A stretch of DNA of 64,000 nt from Dinochytrium kinnereticum (Eukaryota; Chytridiomycota; Chytridiomycetes; Chytridiales; Chytridiaceae). The position numbers were made by a program, and so were the translations under genes. The stretch lies in assembly GCA_027604005.1 (NCBI GenBank), contig JADGJT010000001.1, positions 51,420 to 115,419 of the forward strand, in the 5' to 3' direction. Of the stretch, positions 1 through 11,397 are shown piece after piece (the first letter of the stretch is position 1; every line of letters starts with the position of its first letter). The notes beneath the pieces were generated by a model, which worked only from the letters and a program-made list of their open reading frames with translations, had not been told where the DNA came from and made no database searches.

Positions 1-10
1 ATGATCCCAG

Positions 11-1946
11 GTCGTCCTTGCTGCCTCCATCTGCACGAAAGGCGGAAAAGGTAATATTTTGATACGTTCAAAGCAGTTTGGCTAAGTTTTTTCCAGCCAT
101 CCTGTCGAGACAGTTCATCGAAATGCCTCGATCGCGCATTGAGGGACTTTTGGCCTCATTCCCTAAATTGATCGGGTCTAGCGACCAGCACACTTTTGTT
201 GAGACGGATTCTGTTCGATATGTCTACCAGGTGATCTTAGCTATTCCACAGTATTTCAATATCTGACCATTGAGAAATAAGCCTTTGGATGAACTTTACA
301 TGGTTTTGATCACCAACAAGCAGTCAAACATCTTGCAGGACATTGACACCTTGCATTTGTTTGCGCGTGTTGTTTCAGAATACTGTAGGTCTTCTGATGA
401 AAGGGACATTTCAAGACAAAGCTTTGAGCTTCTCAATGTTTTCGACGAGATCATCGCGATGGGATACCGCGAGAGCATCAACCTCGCTCAAATCAGGACT
501 ATAACAGAGATGGAGAGTCATGAAGAGCGCATACAGGCTGAAATCGAAAAGGTTTTGTGGAATTATGTTGAATTTAGATTTTGATTCATTGCATACTAGA
601 ACCGAGAGAAAGAGGCAAAGGATGAGCTGAACAGAAAGGCGAAAATGATGGACGTACAGCGCAGAGAGATGGCCAAAAAGGGTATCTCTGGAGGTGTCCC
701 CAGTATTTCCGGTGGATTCGGTAGCGGAGGCGGTGGTTCTGCGCAGTACGGTGGATTCAAGCAGTCACAACAGTCCTACAGCGAGCCTTCCTCATCGCAG
801 CCGTCTTACGAGTCTTACTCATCTCAGACGGCAAGGTAGGATTCGCGAGAAAAGCTTTTTCTTATGCCTTTTAAGTGCTTCGCGAGCTGCGCCTGCAGGA
901 AAGGGCATGCAACTCGGCCGTAAGCAGAAGAATGATGCCTTATTTGAGGCGATCAAGACGGAGGAAGGAATTGAGGCCACCACGGATAGGAGCGCTGGTC
1001 AGGCGTCCAACCCTGGTTCGCAGTCTTCCCATACTGAGGGGTGAGTTTATTTATATTTCTCAGTTATCTCAGATGAGGTACTTACCATTTCTTAGTATTC
1101 ATGTCAATGTTGAAGAGAAGATCAACCTGAGAGTCAACCGTGACGGTGCTCTGGAAAATATGGAGGTGAAGGGCACATTAACCCTTCTTGTCCGCGATTC
1201 CAAAAAGCCTGGAATCAAGTTGAAACTAAAGCCTGTTCATAATGACGCGATCTCATTTAATGTAACAAAAATCCTTCCCTGCTTAGTGAAAACTACTAAC
1301 GCATTTTTACAGACTCACCCAAAGGTCGATAAGGATATGTTTGCGAATTCGGTTATTGGGTTGAAAGACCCCGCAGGTTTATTCCCACCTGACCAGCCCG
1401 TTCCTGTCCTGCGATGGAGGTTGGCAAGTCGGGATGAAAGCTCGATGCCTCTTGCGAGTGAGTCGTAGTACTACCAATCTTTGCATGCTTAAGATTTTTA
1501 GTCAACTGCTGGCCATCTCCTTCTGGCAGCGGTTCGTGTGATGTGAACATTGAATACGATCTGCAGTCCGACAGAATCGATCTCAGGGAGGTTTCAATCA
1601 TCATTCCATACCCGTAAGGCAATTTTTATTTGGAAAGCTCTGACGTTTTACCAGCGGAAACGCAGCCCCTACCATTGGCGACGTGGAAGGTCATTATCGT
1701 GTAGATCGCCAACGGAAGTTTATTGAATGGCAACTCCCACTGATTGATCAGTCAAACAAATCTGGGGTTTTGGAATTTTCTGTGGACAGTGAGGACGTAG
1801 CTGGCTTTTTCCCTATCCAAGTCCAGTTCACTAGCAACAAGACTATGAGCGATATTGAGGTTGTTGATGCCATGGGAGGCGACGGGGCAAGGCTGCAATT
1901 TTCAAAGGAATCGCGTCTGGTAACGGATTCGTACACGGTTGTTTAA
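11..1946 (+). CDS. RET2: Coatomer subunit delta (delta-COP), 5' partial
   Basis: Delta subunit (archain) of the COPI coat, which drives Golgi-to-ER retrograde vesicle transport. Nine exons join in frame: 11-50, 97-230, 282-551, 600-835, 876-1040, 1096-1234, 1313-1457, 1502-1613, 1655-1946, giving about 510 residues, the usual family length. The N-terminal longin-like part reads [13 protein letters not shown], then [12 protein letters not shown] and LYMVLI. A Ser/Gly-rich linker leads to GKGMQLG, and the C-terminal mu-homology domain has INCWPS and [10 protein letters not shown]. The residue before the first visible codon should be the initiator Met. The ATG at position 1 is out of frame and bases 1-10 look like the end of an intron, so the start codon lies upstream in another exon. 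The 1235-1312 intron carries TACTAAC. The gene ends 30 bp from the FIBP homologue, tail to tail. Confidence 0.95.
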
Positions 1947-1976
1947 ATGCGCAGCTTGTTGAAATAGATTTGAACG

Positions 1977-3201
1977 TTATAGTAACCGCATAACGGACTG
2001 TTGAATAAACGTGCATATACGTTGATAACTGGGTGCATACTTCTTCCGGTAGCTCGAGCTGATCCCCTCCAACGAGGAAAACTCTTGGATGGTGAGATTG
2101 ACAAAAAATTCAACATCACTCGCGCTCCACCCAAATGACTGACAAGGCTCCACGACCTTTTCAATGAGAGAAAGGAATATGTCTTTCAACTCTTTTGAAT
2201 ATGAAAGTCCTGAGCCGAGCGCGAAAATATTCCGCAATAAAACCTTGAAGGAACTTGGGCTACACTTCTCGATAATGTTTGGCTTTTCCGCTACTTGCAA
2301 TTTGGATATAATAGCAAGGCGATATTCCTCCAAAACTTCTTTGCGATTGAATATGATAGCTTTTAAGTCTCTCGCATCTTGCGCTAGGGCCGCGTCCATC
2401 TCCGGTAATGCGGCAGTTGTTTGAGAGGTGCAGTATTGCATAAGCAGAGAACCAACTGGGTTGAATCAGCTTCAGTTGCGCAAGCAATCACCAACCGTAT
2501 TCTAAGTCGTCAAAATGTAAGCCGGCAAGCTTCTTTTTTGAGCAGTCAAGCCGATGTAAGTTTATGAAAATAATATGGGAATACTTGCTAGAACCATTAA
2601 TAATAAACAACACAAGAAACGAACCTCGCCAGCTCTTTCTGTATCAGATATTCGGTCTGAATTATATGCAGCATGTTGCCCTCTGCATCCTCGACCCTCT
2701 TCATAAGCCGCCGAAGATTATCAAACATCCTCCTACAGCCTTGTGTGGGTATACGACTCTTCTCATGGGCATCATCTAGCTCCTTCCGAAACCTGGAAGA
2801 AAGCTTTTTTCCCAAAACCTCACGAAGAACCCTTGGCTCAAAACTGTAGTAGGTATCGACTAGAAATTGGATGGTGTCGCGGGATAGAGGGAAAATAAGC
2901 TGCGTGAATAACGATCGAGGTCTGTGTAGGTAGTTTTCGATCATCTCGAAATGACGGTACTAGAGTTTTGTTAGGCATTTCTCCCACACCATGACCCTTG
3001 CCTGTGAGAGGACGAAGATCTGCGATGAATACTCATCTCCCAGGGCCTTATTTCTTTTTCTTACGAACTGAGCAGCCGCATCGACTGAATATCTGTTAGA
3101 AGCCATGAATCGCTCGGCAGTTTACCGCTTAGGCCCATAAGCCAGAGATGCCATACTGTCCTATCAAGAGTGAACTGGGTTGATGCGAAGGCCGAAAACA
3201 T
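1977..3201 (-). CDS. FIBP homologue (acidic FGF intracellular-binding protein family)
   Basis: Homologue of animal FIBP, a protein of poorly known biochemical function. Strong family blocks are visible: an N-terminal VWHLWLMGLS, then YYSFEPRVLREVLGKKL followed by a conserved Cys-Arg-Arg-Met-Phe-Asp-Asn stretch, and near the end SLIEKVVEPCQSFGW with SDVEFFVNL. I chose the ATG at 3201-3199 because it puts six residues ahead of the first conserved block. Exon 1 is 3126-3201 and the next exon starts at 3084, giving GLSVDAAAQFV across a 41 bp intron. Further introns lie near 2960-3000, 2560-2630 and 2450-2500; their exact ends are less sure. The stop is at 1977. The start codon is 14 bp from that of the oppositely oriented TFB4 gene. 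I recall the family from animals and some protists and not from yeasts, so it helps place the organism. Confidence 0.85.
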
Positions 3202-3215
3202 ATTCAAAAATTGTC
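3202..3215. promoter_or_regulatory. 14 bp between divergent FIBP and TFB4 start codons
   Basis: Only 14 bp separate the two start codons. A core promoter and two 5' UTRs cannot fit here, so each gene's transcription start must lie inside the other gene's transcribed region. This is inferred from the gene models. Confidence 0.6.
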
Positions 3216-4423
3216 ATGGGTGGGTAGATGGCATCCAGGAACATTCACTGAACTTACAGAGGACGACGGGCACAACAATGCTCTCGTTGTTATTTTGGAC
3301 GTGAATCCATTCGTATGGGCCCAGGCTGCTGAAGATCGCAGTCATCCGGCAAGCTTCATGCAGGTCATGGAGCATGTCATGATGATGATAAACGCATACT
3401 TGAGCTTGCATTTTGAGAATAAACTAGCCGTTGTGCTTTGTTCTTTTGACAAAAGGTTTATTGCTCGCCATTTCAATTTGAGTTATTTACTCATTGTGTT
3501 TTCCCCTTTCATGAAGCGAGCTAATATATTCGACTGATGGAGGATGCGTCTCCGCCAGAGCTCAAAAATATAGCGAGAAGCCCCAAAAGAAGACTGGAAA
3601 TATTTACAAGCAGTTTCGAGAGGTCGATGATGTGATAATGGACCATTTAAAAACTCTTCACTTTAATTCCACATCAAAGGCTGAAGGTGTGTTGTCCTCG
3701 TCATCTCTTTATTGCGGCTAATGACCTGACCTGCTGTTTTTCTTTTTCTTTTTATTAAAAAAACAAGATTCATCTCTGGTTGCTGGTGCGCTGTCGGAAG
3801 CACTATCATGTACCTTTTGTTTGCAGAATCAATTCTAAAAAGCGAATGCAGATATCAATAGGATACGAAAAGCATCAGAAGGAACCTCAAATTTGGATTC
3901 ACGGGTCCTTCTTGTGTCTGTCTCAAGTGATGGATCGACTCAATACATTCCTATGATGAACTGTATTTTTGCCGCCCAGAAATATGTGGGTCTAACTTTT
4001 TGTCTCATGTTAACATCGATATAGAATATCAAGCTCGACGTTTGTAAAGTGTATGGAAAACCCTCCGTCTTTCTTCCGCAGGCTGCTCACATTACAGGAG
4101 GTGTCTACCTGGATGTGAAGGATTCGAAAAACCTAGTTACACACCTTTTGGTTTCCATGACGTTAAGTCAATGCTCTAACTATTTAAGCATTCATTTCTA
4201 CCAGAACCCGCAGTCCGCTCATTACTTTGTGTTCCTAGCGAACAGCAAGTTGATTTCAGGTCCACATGCTTTTGTCATAAAAAAATAATTGACGTTGGAT
4301 ATGTTTGCTCGGTCTGTTTATCAAGTAAGTGCTTATAGTACATAAGGTGCTTTATTTACATATGCAACAGTTTTCTGCAAACAAGAAAAAGTGTGTCCGA
4401 TGTGCCGGTCCACAATAGCTTAG
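3216..4423 (+). CDS. TFB4: TFIIH subunit p34 / TFB4 (GTF2H3)
   Basis: p34 subunit of the TFIIH core, needed for RNA polymerase II initiation and nucleotide excision repair. Eight exons join in frame to 286 residues: 3216-3219, 3260-3455, 3517-3686, 3768-3809, 3852-3985, 4025-4150, 4189-4324, 4371-4423. The vWA-like fold starts with ALVVILDVNPF and includes YIPMMNCIFAAQK and ITGGVYLDV. The C-terminal C4 zinc module has CFCHKK, GYVCSVCLSIFCK and VCPMC, matching the human protein block by block. The first exon is only ATGG: the reading frame from 3260 has no upstream in-frame ATG, whereas joining 3219 to 3260 gives M-E-D-D. The 4151-4188 intron carries CTAAC. The gene ends 106 bp before the RAD50 stop, tail to tail. 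Confidence 0.93.
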
Positions 4424-4529
4424 CACAAGCAAGTTAAATAGAATAAGGAAATATCTGAACCATAAGACTGATCGAGCCCTTGCGTTGGCCTTTTCAATCA
4501 TAATGTAGCACGCTGGATTGCTTGGCCTC

Positions 4530-7500
4530 CTATCCTGTAACCCGTTGTTTTTCTATAACGCTGTGCATGTTGTAGTTTTTGGTGACTCGCCAATAGTAAT
4601 CGGCATACTCTGACTTGCCGAGTAGCTGCATGAAATCTTCGTCATGCGTGATTACAATTAACTGGAAATTCTTTTGCTGTCGGCGCATCTTTATGATGCT
4701 AGGATATATATTAGGGTAGGGTAAAGATAATCCAAGAGCAAACAAACCTGACCAAAGACTCGGCCAAACTCTCTGAATTATCCTAAAAGCACCATTAAAA
4801 ATCAAACAACACAAATATTATACAGTATCCAGGTTGGTTGTGGGCTCATCAAGTGCCAAAATCCCGCAGTTTAGGCAGAAAGTCTCTGCAAGTGCAAGCC
4901 GGATAATAAGCGCTGCCAGAACTTTTTGGCCGGCACTACATCGACCTCGCATATCGAGCTCTGTCTGTTCCTTAATCATAACGACCTGATCTTGTTAAAT
5001 ACGTTGCTTATAAACACCGACCCTGTAATTATAAGATCGGTTCCCCTTCACATTTTCTGTATCTGAGCGTATTTCAATAGTCTCAATGTCTTTAAGGCTT
5101 CATTAAAAATGCACACATAGCTAGTAGTTGAAAACTCATCAACTCACCATTTCCTTTGTAAGTATTGACCCACAACTCCCTAATAATCTTGTTGATCTCC
5201 TCCATTTTCATCGAATGATATTTCAAGATAGCACTACTCATTAGCGTGTTGAAAAAAAGAGGCCCAACTTCTCTAACGCCTTCGAGTACTTGTCGAGATC
5301 GTCATTCGCCATTGTTTCCGCCTAATTTAAATCAATATCATGCTATACTTCTTTTAATACCTTCACTTGAACAGCCTGATTCACATAACGGGAAAATACA
5401 TCTTTATAGTCTTTTTCAATCTCGTTACGTAATCGAGATATTTGTATCTCCATTTGCTTTGCCTCTCCCGACAAAACAGCAAGCTAACGGATGTAAATGA
5501 ACAATAGATTTGCATACTCATACTTCATTACATAGCGTCTCATATCTTCCTGTTAACCTTTTTAGGGTTCGCTCAGTCTCTTCTCCGTTGAGATTGGCAA
5601 TATCACGTTTAAGCCGGATCGCTTGCTGCTCCTGAGTTTTCAATTCCTGCTGAAGCTGTCTCAGTTTTAAATTATCTTGAACGTTCCGAAGCATCAAGGA
5701 TATCTCAGCATGGTCTTGATTGATGTTCGCAATCTTTTCTTTTAGCTTCGTGATCTCTTTCTTGCAGCTTTCAATCTCCGTTTTGCAACTTTCGGTTTTG
5801 CGTTCGCAGTCCACAAGTTTTTCTTCTGGATTCACGCTTGAAGCCCTACGCTTTCGTTAAAAAAAATCTACAATCGTCAAGGCTACCTCAGAAGATCAGT
5901 CTCAATATTTCTATAAGATGCCAAGAATTGTTGGGCTTTCTGCATTTTCACATTGTTTTCTCTCTCTTTCATGGATTTTTTTTCTCGAAGATTTTGAAGA
6001 GACTCTCGCACCTCAAAGAGCTGTGGTTCCATAGAAGACCTACTATCTTCTTTGGTCTAAAAAATGAGTTTTGCATCAACAATATGGCGTATACCCCCAA
6101 GTCGTATTGGCATTTTTCGATATCCGCCTTCAATCCTTTGATCTCAGAGTCTAACCGGGACCGCTCCTTCACTTCATTTTCCAGATTTTGTAACTTATTT
6201 GCCAAATCCTTGATCAAACTTTCTTGATCCTTAATACGATCTTTTTTTCGTCTCAAGTCGATAAGGTGGTCATCTTTTTCTTTTGCGAGTGTTTTGCTCC
6301 AAAATGTTATGGAATACACGCAGAAAGGTCATCTCATACCATTTTTGCATAGCTAGATCCAACTCTTCTTGAAGCTCAGAAGTGCTTTTAGTCGAGCTCT
6401 CTCCAAGTAACTCTGCCTCTAACGAACTAATCTGCAAATGCAAGATATCTTCTTCGGTCTTAAGCTGCTGAGATTCTTCGAAGCGTCGGCGAAGGGCTTG
6501 GAAGGACTCGAGTTTTTGTTTCACGTTAAGAAGTTGCTTTTCGGCCTACCGAAGTCATTCATTTGAGTTTGTAAATTCGTACCTCAGGCAACTTTTTCTT
6601 AATGTCTTCAAGAGACAATTGAACGTCAGCCTTCTCTTTCGAGATTGAGGGAAGTTCAGTCTCTCTAATCCTTTTGATGTCCGCCCACACAGGTTTTAGG
6701 TCTTCGAAAGTTTTTCGAAGCTTAGCTTTCTCTTGAACAATCAGAAGCTGGTCTTCCTCATTGGGAATCTTTGCCAGGGTTTGTTGAAGCTGAAGATTTT
6801 TAGCCAAATAGTGCAGAAGACCTTTACCTTCTGCATAAAAGCCTGTGACTCACCCTCAGACGAGAACCCTCGGAGGCATAAAGGACATTGCTTGCAAGCC
6901 TCAAAAATTTGAACGTATTTTCGGAAAATATTGGCCGCATTGGAGAAGGTTTTTTCTGAGCTACAATTCCAAATAAACTACTTGATAAAGAGAGAAAATG
7001 AACCTGGACTCCTCTTCATAAGACTTTTCAATCTCATCCATCCGGGTCAGGAACTCTTCTTCTTTACAGACTTTTTGAAGCACATTACGCTTTTCTAGAC
7101 AATATCAGCCCAATAACAGCAACATTGTGGAATCTTACTGGATACTTCTTTTTCCTTGCTAACTTCAGACTGCTGGAGCACATCGAGCTTACTTCTGTAA
7201 AGCGAAACGTCGTTCTTTATATTTTCGAGTTTTTTATCCATACTAAGTTTTTCTTCTTCTGCAAGTCTAGAGCCTGAGCATTGCAACTGAAGGCATTATT
7301 TACCTTATAGAAGATATTAGCTCCTGATTAATTCGTTAGTCATGCGCAAATGTGTTTAAAAAGCTAACCTTCCCAATATTATCCTGAGCGAGAGTCTTCC
7401 CCGTTAGGTGTAGAAACTCTGCCTTCAATTGATCGAGACTAGTGACGGTGTAAATAAATAACGAAAGACAAAAAATAGTATACATTGAATTGTATTTGCC

Positions 7501-9704
7501 ATTAATCCTGTTCGCTTCCGTTTTTTTGACATTGATATTCATTCTAACCTCTCCCTGGAGGTTAATCATCTTGATGTTCTCAGAAGCGGATTTTCGCTTG
7601 GTCTCCCAGGAATTATACTGCTCATCTATAGCCACCACAAGGCTATTCGTCTCGAAGTCGTCCAAGTCATGTCGGAACGTATTTAAACGTTTTTCCTTTT
7701 GCTAATTAGGAAGAAAAGAGGATATGCAGCAGAAACCTCCTCCGTGATGCTTTGTTTAACACGAATAACATCGCTATCAGATATCGTTATCATGCTGCGT
7801 CTACTGGACAAGTCTTTCAAGCGATCTTGCTTTTCGCTCTTCGTATATCAGCAAACGCTATAGAATATCAATACCATTTGGGACTGAAGCAGAGATCTGA
7901 TGTTCTTTGCTGAATCTATTCCAGACCTAAGATCTTGTTCTTTCGCCATAAGTTTTTTTTCTTGCATTTCAAATTCTTCCTAAAAGGAATAGGCATGCTA
8001 TCCGCTTCAAAGTTCAAACCTTTGTCCGAATTACAGTTCTTGATAAAGCCTCAATAAATATTTTGAGCCTCGCAGCAGCGTCTTCTGGCGAGGACCCTAT
8101 TTCATCTGCATGCGAAAGATTATAGTGTTTGAAAAATGTGCCAATGTCAGCAGCAATCGATTTCTTGTCCCTTTTTTTCCTCTCAATAGCCTAAAAGATA
8201 AGCAAATGAGATTATAATAAGAGTAATAAAATACAGTACCTGCTGTTCAGCTTCCAACTTCCCCTTCTCACGGAGCAGATCTAGAAGAATGCTCTCTTTC
8301 GCCTGCAAGTCTTCCTCGTGTAAAGGAATTTTATCTTCAAGGGTTTTTGACTCCTTCGCTATTCTGCGGAAGGACTCGTTATAGTTCTCGAGAATGGAAT
8401 ACAGTTCGTTCATGCTCTCTGATCACGAGTGTTTGATGTTGCCAAAGTATAAGTAAAATCTACCTGAAAGAACCTGAATATCCTGAAACTCTCGGATATT
8501 TTTTTCGATATTCGACCGTTCGATTTCGAGTCGGGAAAGATTTGTCTTCAGTTTCTGGAGTTCCTGGACCTCGACCTCTAGGCTGCGAATCTCGGCGGAT
8601 ACTTTAGCGATCTCAGAAGTCTCAATGCTGCTCCGTCGGCGATTCACGTCAGATAATTTGGTTTGCATATCGGCAATGTTTTGACTAATCTGAGGTGTTG
8701 ATTAGCGGAAGTTTATTGAGTATAACCCACCTCGGAAGCCTTTTCTTTGTTGAATCTGAGATGTTCAAGATCATTTGTGTGAAGTTTTATTTGAATAGCC
8801 TGATTCTTGCGAAGTGCTTTGACATTTTCTAGGGCTTTAGAGTATCTGCATGTAAATCAGCCTCATTGCATAAACATATTCCCAAACCTTGTAGACGCAA
8901 AGATCTCGTCAAACTTCTTTTTCAGAACAGCCGGTTCCGACAGTGGCCTTGTTAATGTTAGCAACCGTAGATGCGGCACGCGACCTGTTTCGCGAAAAAT
9001 GAAAAGTACTACGTACCAATATGATTCCTCCTGATGACAAAATATCACGTTGTCAAGGATAGCTTTTGACACCCCCAACTGCTCCGGCATGGCAAGGTCC
9101 AGCTCCGCGCACTTGCTGCTGATGCTTACTTGCTAAACAGCAACTTTAACACGTCTCACCAAGTCCGCAATAAACGCACCTCACCACTTTCATTCTTTGT
9201 GACAAGGAGGCTCTCCAGCGTCTTCTGCGTGTAGGTCGTCTTCTTCTTCGTCAGGCTGATGGAGCGCGTGCACACCAGCTCCTTCCCGTTCACGTTCTGG
9301 AACTTGAGCTTGATCTGTGCCTTCACCTCAGTCTCATTCGCCAACTGCAAAATGCGTTACACATCTGTTCAGCAGTTCGGACAACGGACCTTTGGGTCAT
9401 GGATGAAGGCTCCGTTTTTGCTGTTTGGCGGCAGATCGCCGGTGGTTGCGTACTTGAGGCACTCGATGATCGTCTTTTTTTTTCACGGGATGATTACTAC
9501 ACATTCTCTAAGCTGGGGGGCTGCGCACCGTCTTGCCAGCACCGTTGTGGCCCAGGATGAGGGTGAGGGGGCTGTAGAACTCAATGACGGCTGCCGTCTG
9601 CGGATCGAACGAGCGGATGCCCCTGGAAGCAAGCAGCCCGTCAGCACGCGGTTGCGTTGGGTGGAGGAAGTGCACCTTATCATAAGACGGTCGATTTGGG
9701 ACAT
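4530..9704 (-). CDS. RAD50: DNA double-strand break repair protein RAD50
   Basis: SMC-like ATPase of the MRE11-RAD50-NBS1 complex, acting in double-strand break repair, telomere maintenance and meiosis. The N terminus reads [10 protein letters not shown], then GIRSFDP after an intron, then the Walker A block [16 protein letters not shown], itself split by an intron just after GKT. A long coiled coil fills about 8700-5000. The zinc hook CPLC is encoded at 6876-6887 in its usual setting ([13 protein letters not shown]). The C-terminal ATPase half has [10 protein letters not shown] (signature motif), [10 protein letters not shown] (Walker B/D-loop) and VITHDEDF (H-loop). All catalytic elements are present, so the gene looks functional. 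Exon 1 is only 29 nt (9676-9704). At least a dozen short introns interrupt it, and I did not place every junction. It shares a 60 bp divergent promoter region with RPT3. Confidence 0.96.
6876..6887 (-). other. RAD50 zinc-hook CxxC codons
   Basis: Four codons for Cys-Pro-Leu-Cys at the apex of the coiled coil. Two RAD50 molecules dimerise here through one Zn2+, as known for the family. Confidence 0.9.
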
Positions 9705-9764
9705 TCCGCTTGAATACGCGGCCTTCAGGCGAGAAAATTGTTTTCGCTAATTGTATTACCATCA
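9705..9764. promoter_or_regulatory. RAD50/RPT3 divergent promoter, 60 bp
   Basis: The whole space between the two start codons is 60 bp. No clear TATA box is visible. The promoters must overlap or lie partly within the neighbouring 5' regions. Confidence 0.6.
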
Positions 9765-11218
9765 ATGGAGGAGTTGGGACTGTCGAAGGTAGGAGACTCA
9801 ACCCCCGCCTGCCTGCCCGCTTGCTTACCCCCACACCCGCCCTGACCTGAACTACCAGCAAGAGCAAGTGGCCGCAAAGGCTGACCCTGGTCTGGATGCC
9901 TCCGAGAAGGACCTTTACACGAGACTCAAGAAGCTGCAGGGGCATCTCGAGTTCCTTGCCCTGCAGGAGGAGTACATCAAGGACGAGCAGAAGAACTTGA
10001 AGCGCGAGCTGATTCGCGCGCAGGAGGAAGTCAAGCGCATCCAGTCCGTCCCGCTCGTTATTGGCCAATTTCTGGAGCCCATCGACCAGCACACGGGAAT
10101 TGTTGGATCCACCACTGGATCAAATTACGTGGTTCGAATTTTGAGCACCATTGACCGCGAGCTGCTTAAGCCCAGCTCTACGGTGGCTTTACATCGCCAT
10201 TCAAATGCCCTTGTTGATGTTTTACCGCCGGAGGCCGACAGCAGCATTTCTATGCTGGGCGATAACGAGAAGCCTGATGTTTCGTATCAAGATGTGGGTG
10301 GTTTGGACATTCAGAAGCAGGAGATTCGTGAGGCCGTCGAGCTTCCTTTGACGCACTTTGATCTCTACAGACAAATTGGTATTGATCCCCCGCGTGGTGT
10401 GTTACTTTACGGACCCCCTGGTACCGGGAAAACTATGCTTGTCAAGGCTGTTGCCCACCACACGACCGCATCCTTCATCCGCGTTGTTGGATCTGAGTTC
10501 GTCCAGAAGTATCTCGGTGAGGGACCTCGTATGGTGCGCGATGTCTTTCGTCTCGCGCGAGAAAACTCGCCGGCGATCATCTTTATTGATGAGATTGACG
10601 CTATTGCTACTAAGCGTTTCGATGCTCAGACTGGTGCCGACAGGGAAGTCCAACGTATTTTGCTAGAGTTGTTGAACCAGATGGATGGTTTCGATCAGAC
10701 GTCAAACGTTAAGGTAGTTCTCTACTTGGTTTATCTGTGGATGGTGTTAATTTATTTCAGGTCATCATGGCCACCAACCGTGCTGACACTCTGGACCCTG
10801 CACTGCTCCGACCTGGACGATTGGATCGTAAAATTGAGTTCCCCACTCCAGACCGTCGGCAGAAGCGTCTTATTTTCACCACGATCACCTCAAAGATGAA
10901 CTTGTCCGAAGAGGTTGATCTAGAAGACTGTAAGAACTATAGGCATTCTCATTTTCCCCCTGCCCCCCTCAATTCTCACTCCTTTTTTGTAACATCAACA
11001 GTCGTCTCCAGGGCCGATAAACTAAGTGGAGCCGAGATCGCATCCATTTGCCAACAGGCTGGCATGTACGCTGTTCGGGTATGTTGATAAACCGATGCGT
11101 TTTCTTTTCCTAACTTGTGTTTTAGGCAAACCGATATGTTATCCTTCCAAAGGATTTGGAGAAGGGATATCGAGCCAATGTCAAAAAGTCCGAGAACGAG
11201 TTTGCCTTTTACAAATAA
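9765..11218 (+). CDS. RPT3: 26S proteasome regulatory subunit RPT3 (PSMC4)
   Basis: AAA+ ATPase of the 19S base, which unfolds ubiquitinated substrates and feeds them into the 20S core. Five exons (9765-9788, 9859-10713, 10761-10929, 11002-11078, 11126-11218) give 405 residues, the family length. Order: N-terminal coiled coil, OB domain (residues ~70-140), Walker A GPPGTGKT (~210), Walker B IIFIDEID (~270), and [15 protein letters not shown] with the arginine fingers. The C terminus is AFYK. The pore loop [10 protein letters not shown] is typical of RPT3. The first exon is 24 nt (MEELGLSK). A candidate poly(A) signal follows the stop. Confidence 0.97.
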
Positions 11219-11234
11219 TCTCCAATGTTATTAT

Positions 11235-11240
11235 AATAAA
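11235..11240 (+). terminator. Candidate poly(A) signal AATAAA of RPT3
   Basis: AATAAA lies 16 bp after the RPT3 stop codon, in AT-rich sequence. Confidence 0.5.
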
Positions 11241-11397
11241 GAAAAGTGGATGGGAAGTCGTTGCTAGTGCTATTCAATTTCTTTTATTTTTCCTAGCAGA
11301 AACCAGCCTTCTGTAGCCACCACTACTAAATGGTAGAGGTACCTTCTCCATAGCACTTGCGAAATATTTTTTGTTCGCAGTCGACAACTTCATAAAA

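Noticed and set aside
1..10. ATG at position 1 as the delta-COP start
   Set aside because: It is out of frame with the conserved VVLAAS segment, and the bases read as an intron end (CCCAG).
9259..9750. 163-codon plus-strand frame antisense to RAD50 exon 1-3
   Set aside because: It is the shadow of the RAD50 Walker A exon; the protein-like signal is on the minus strand.
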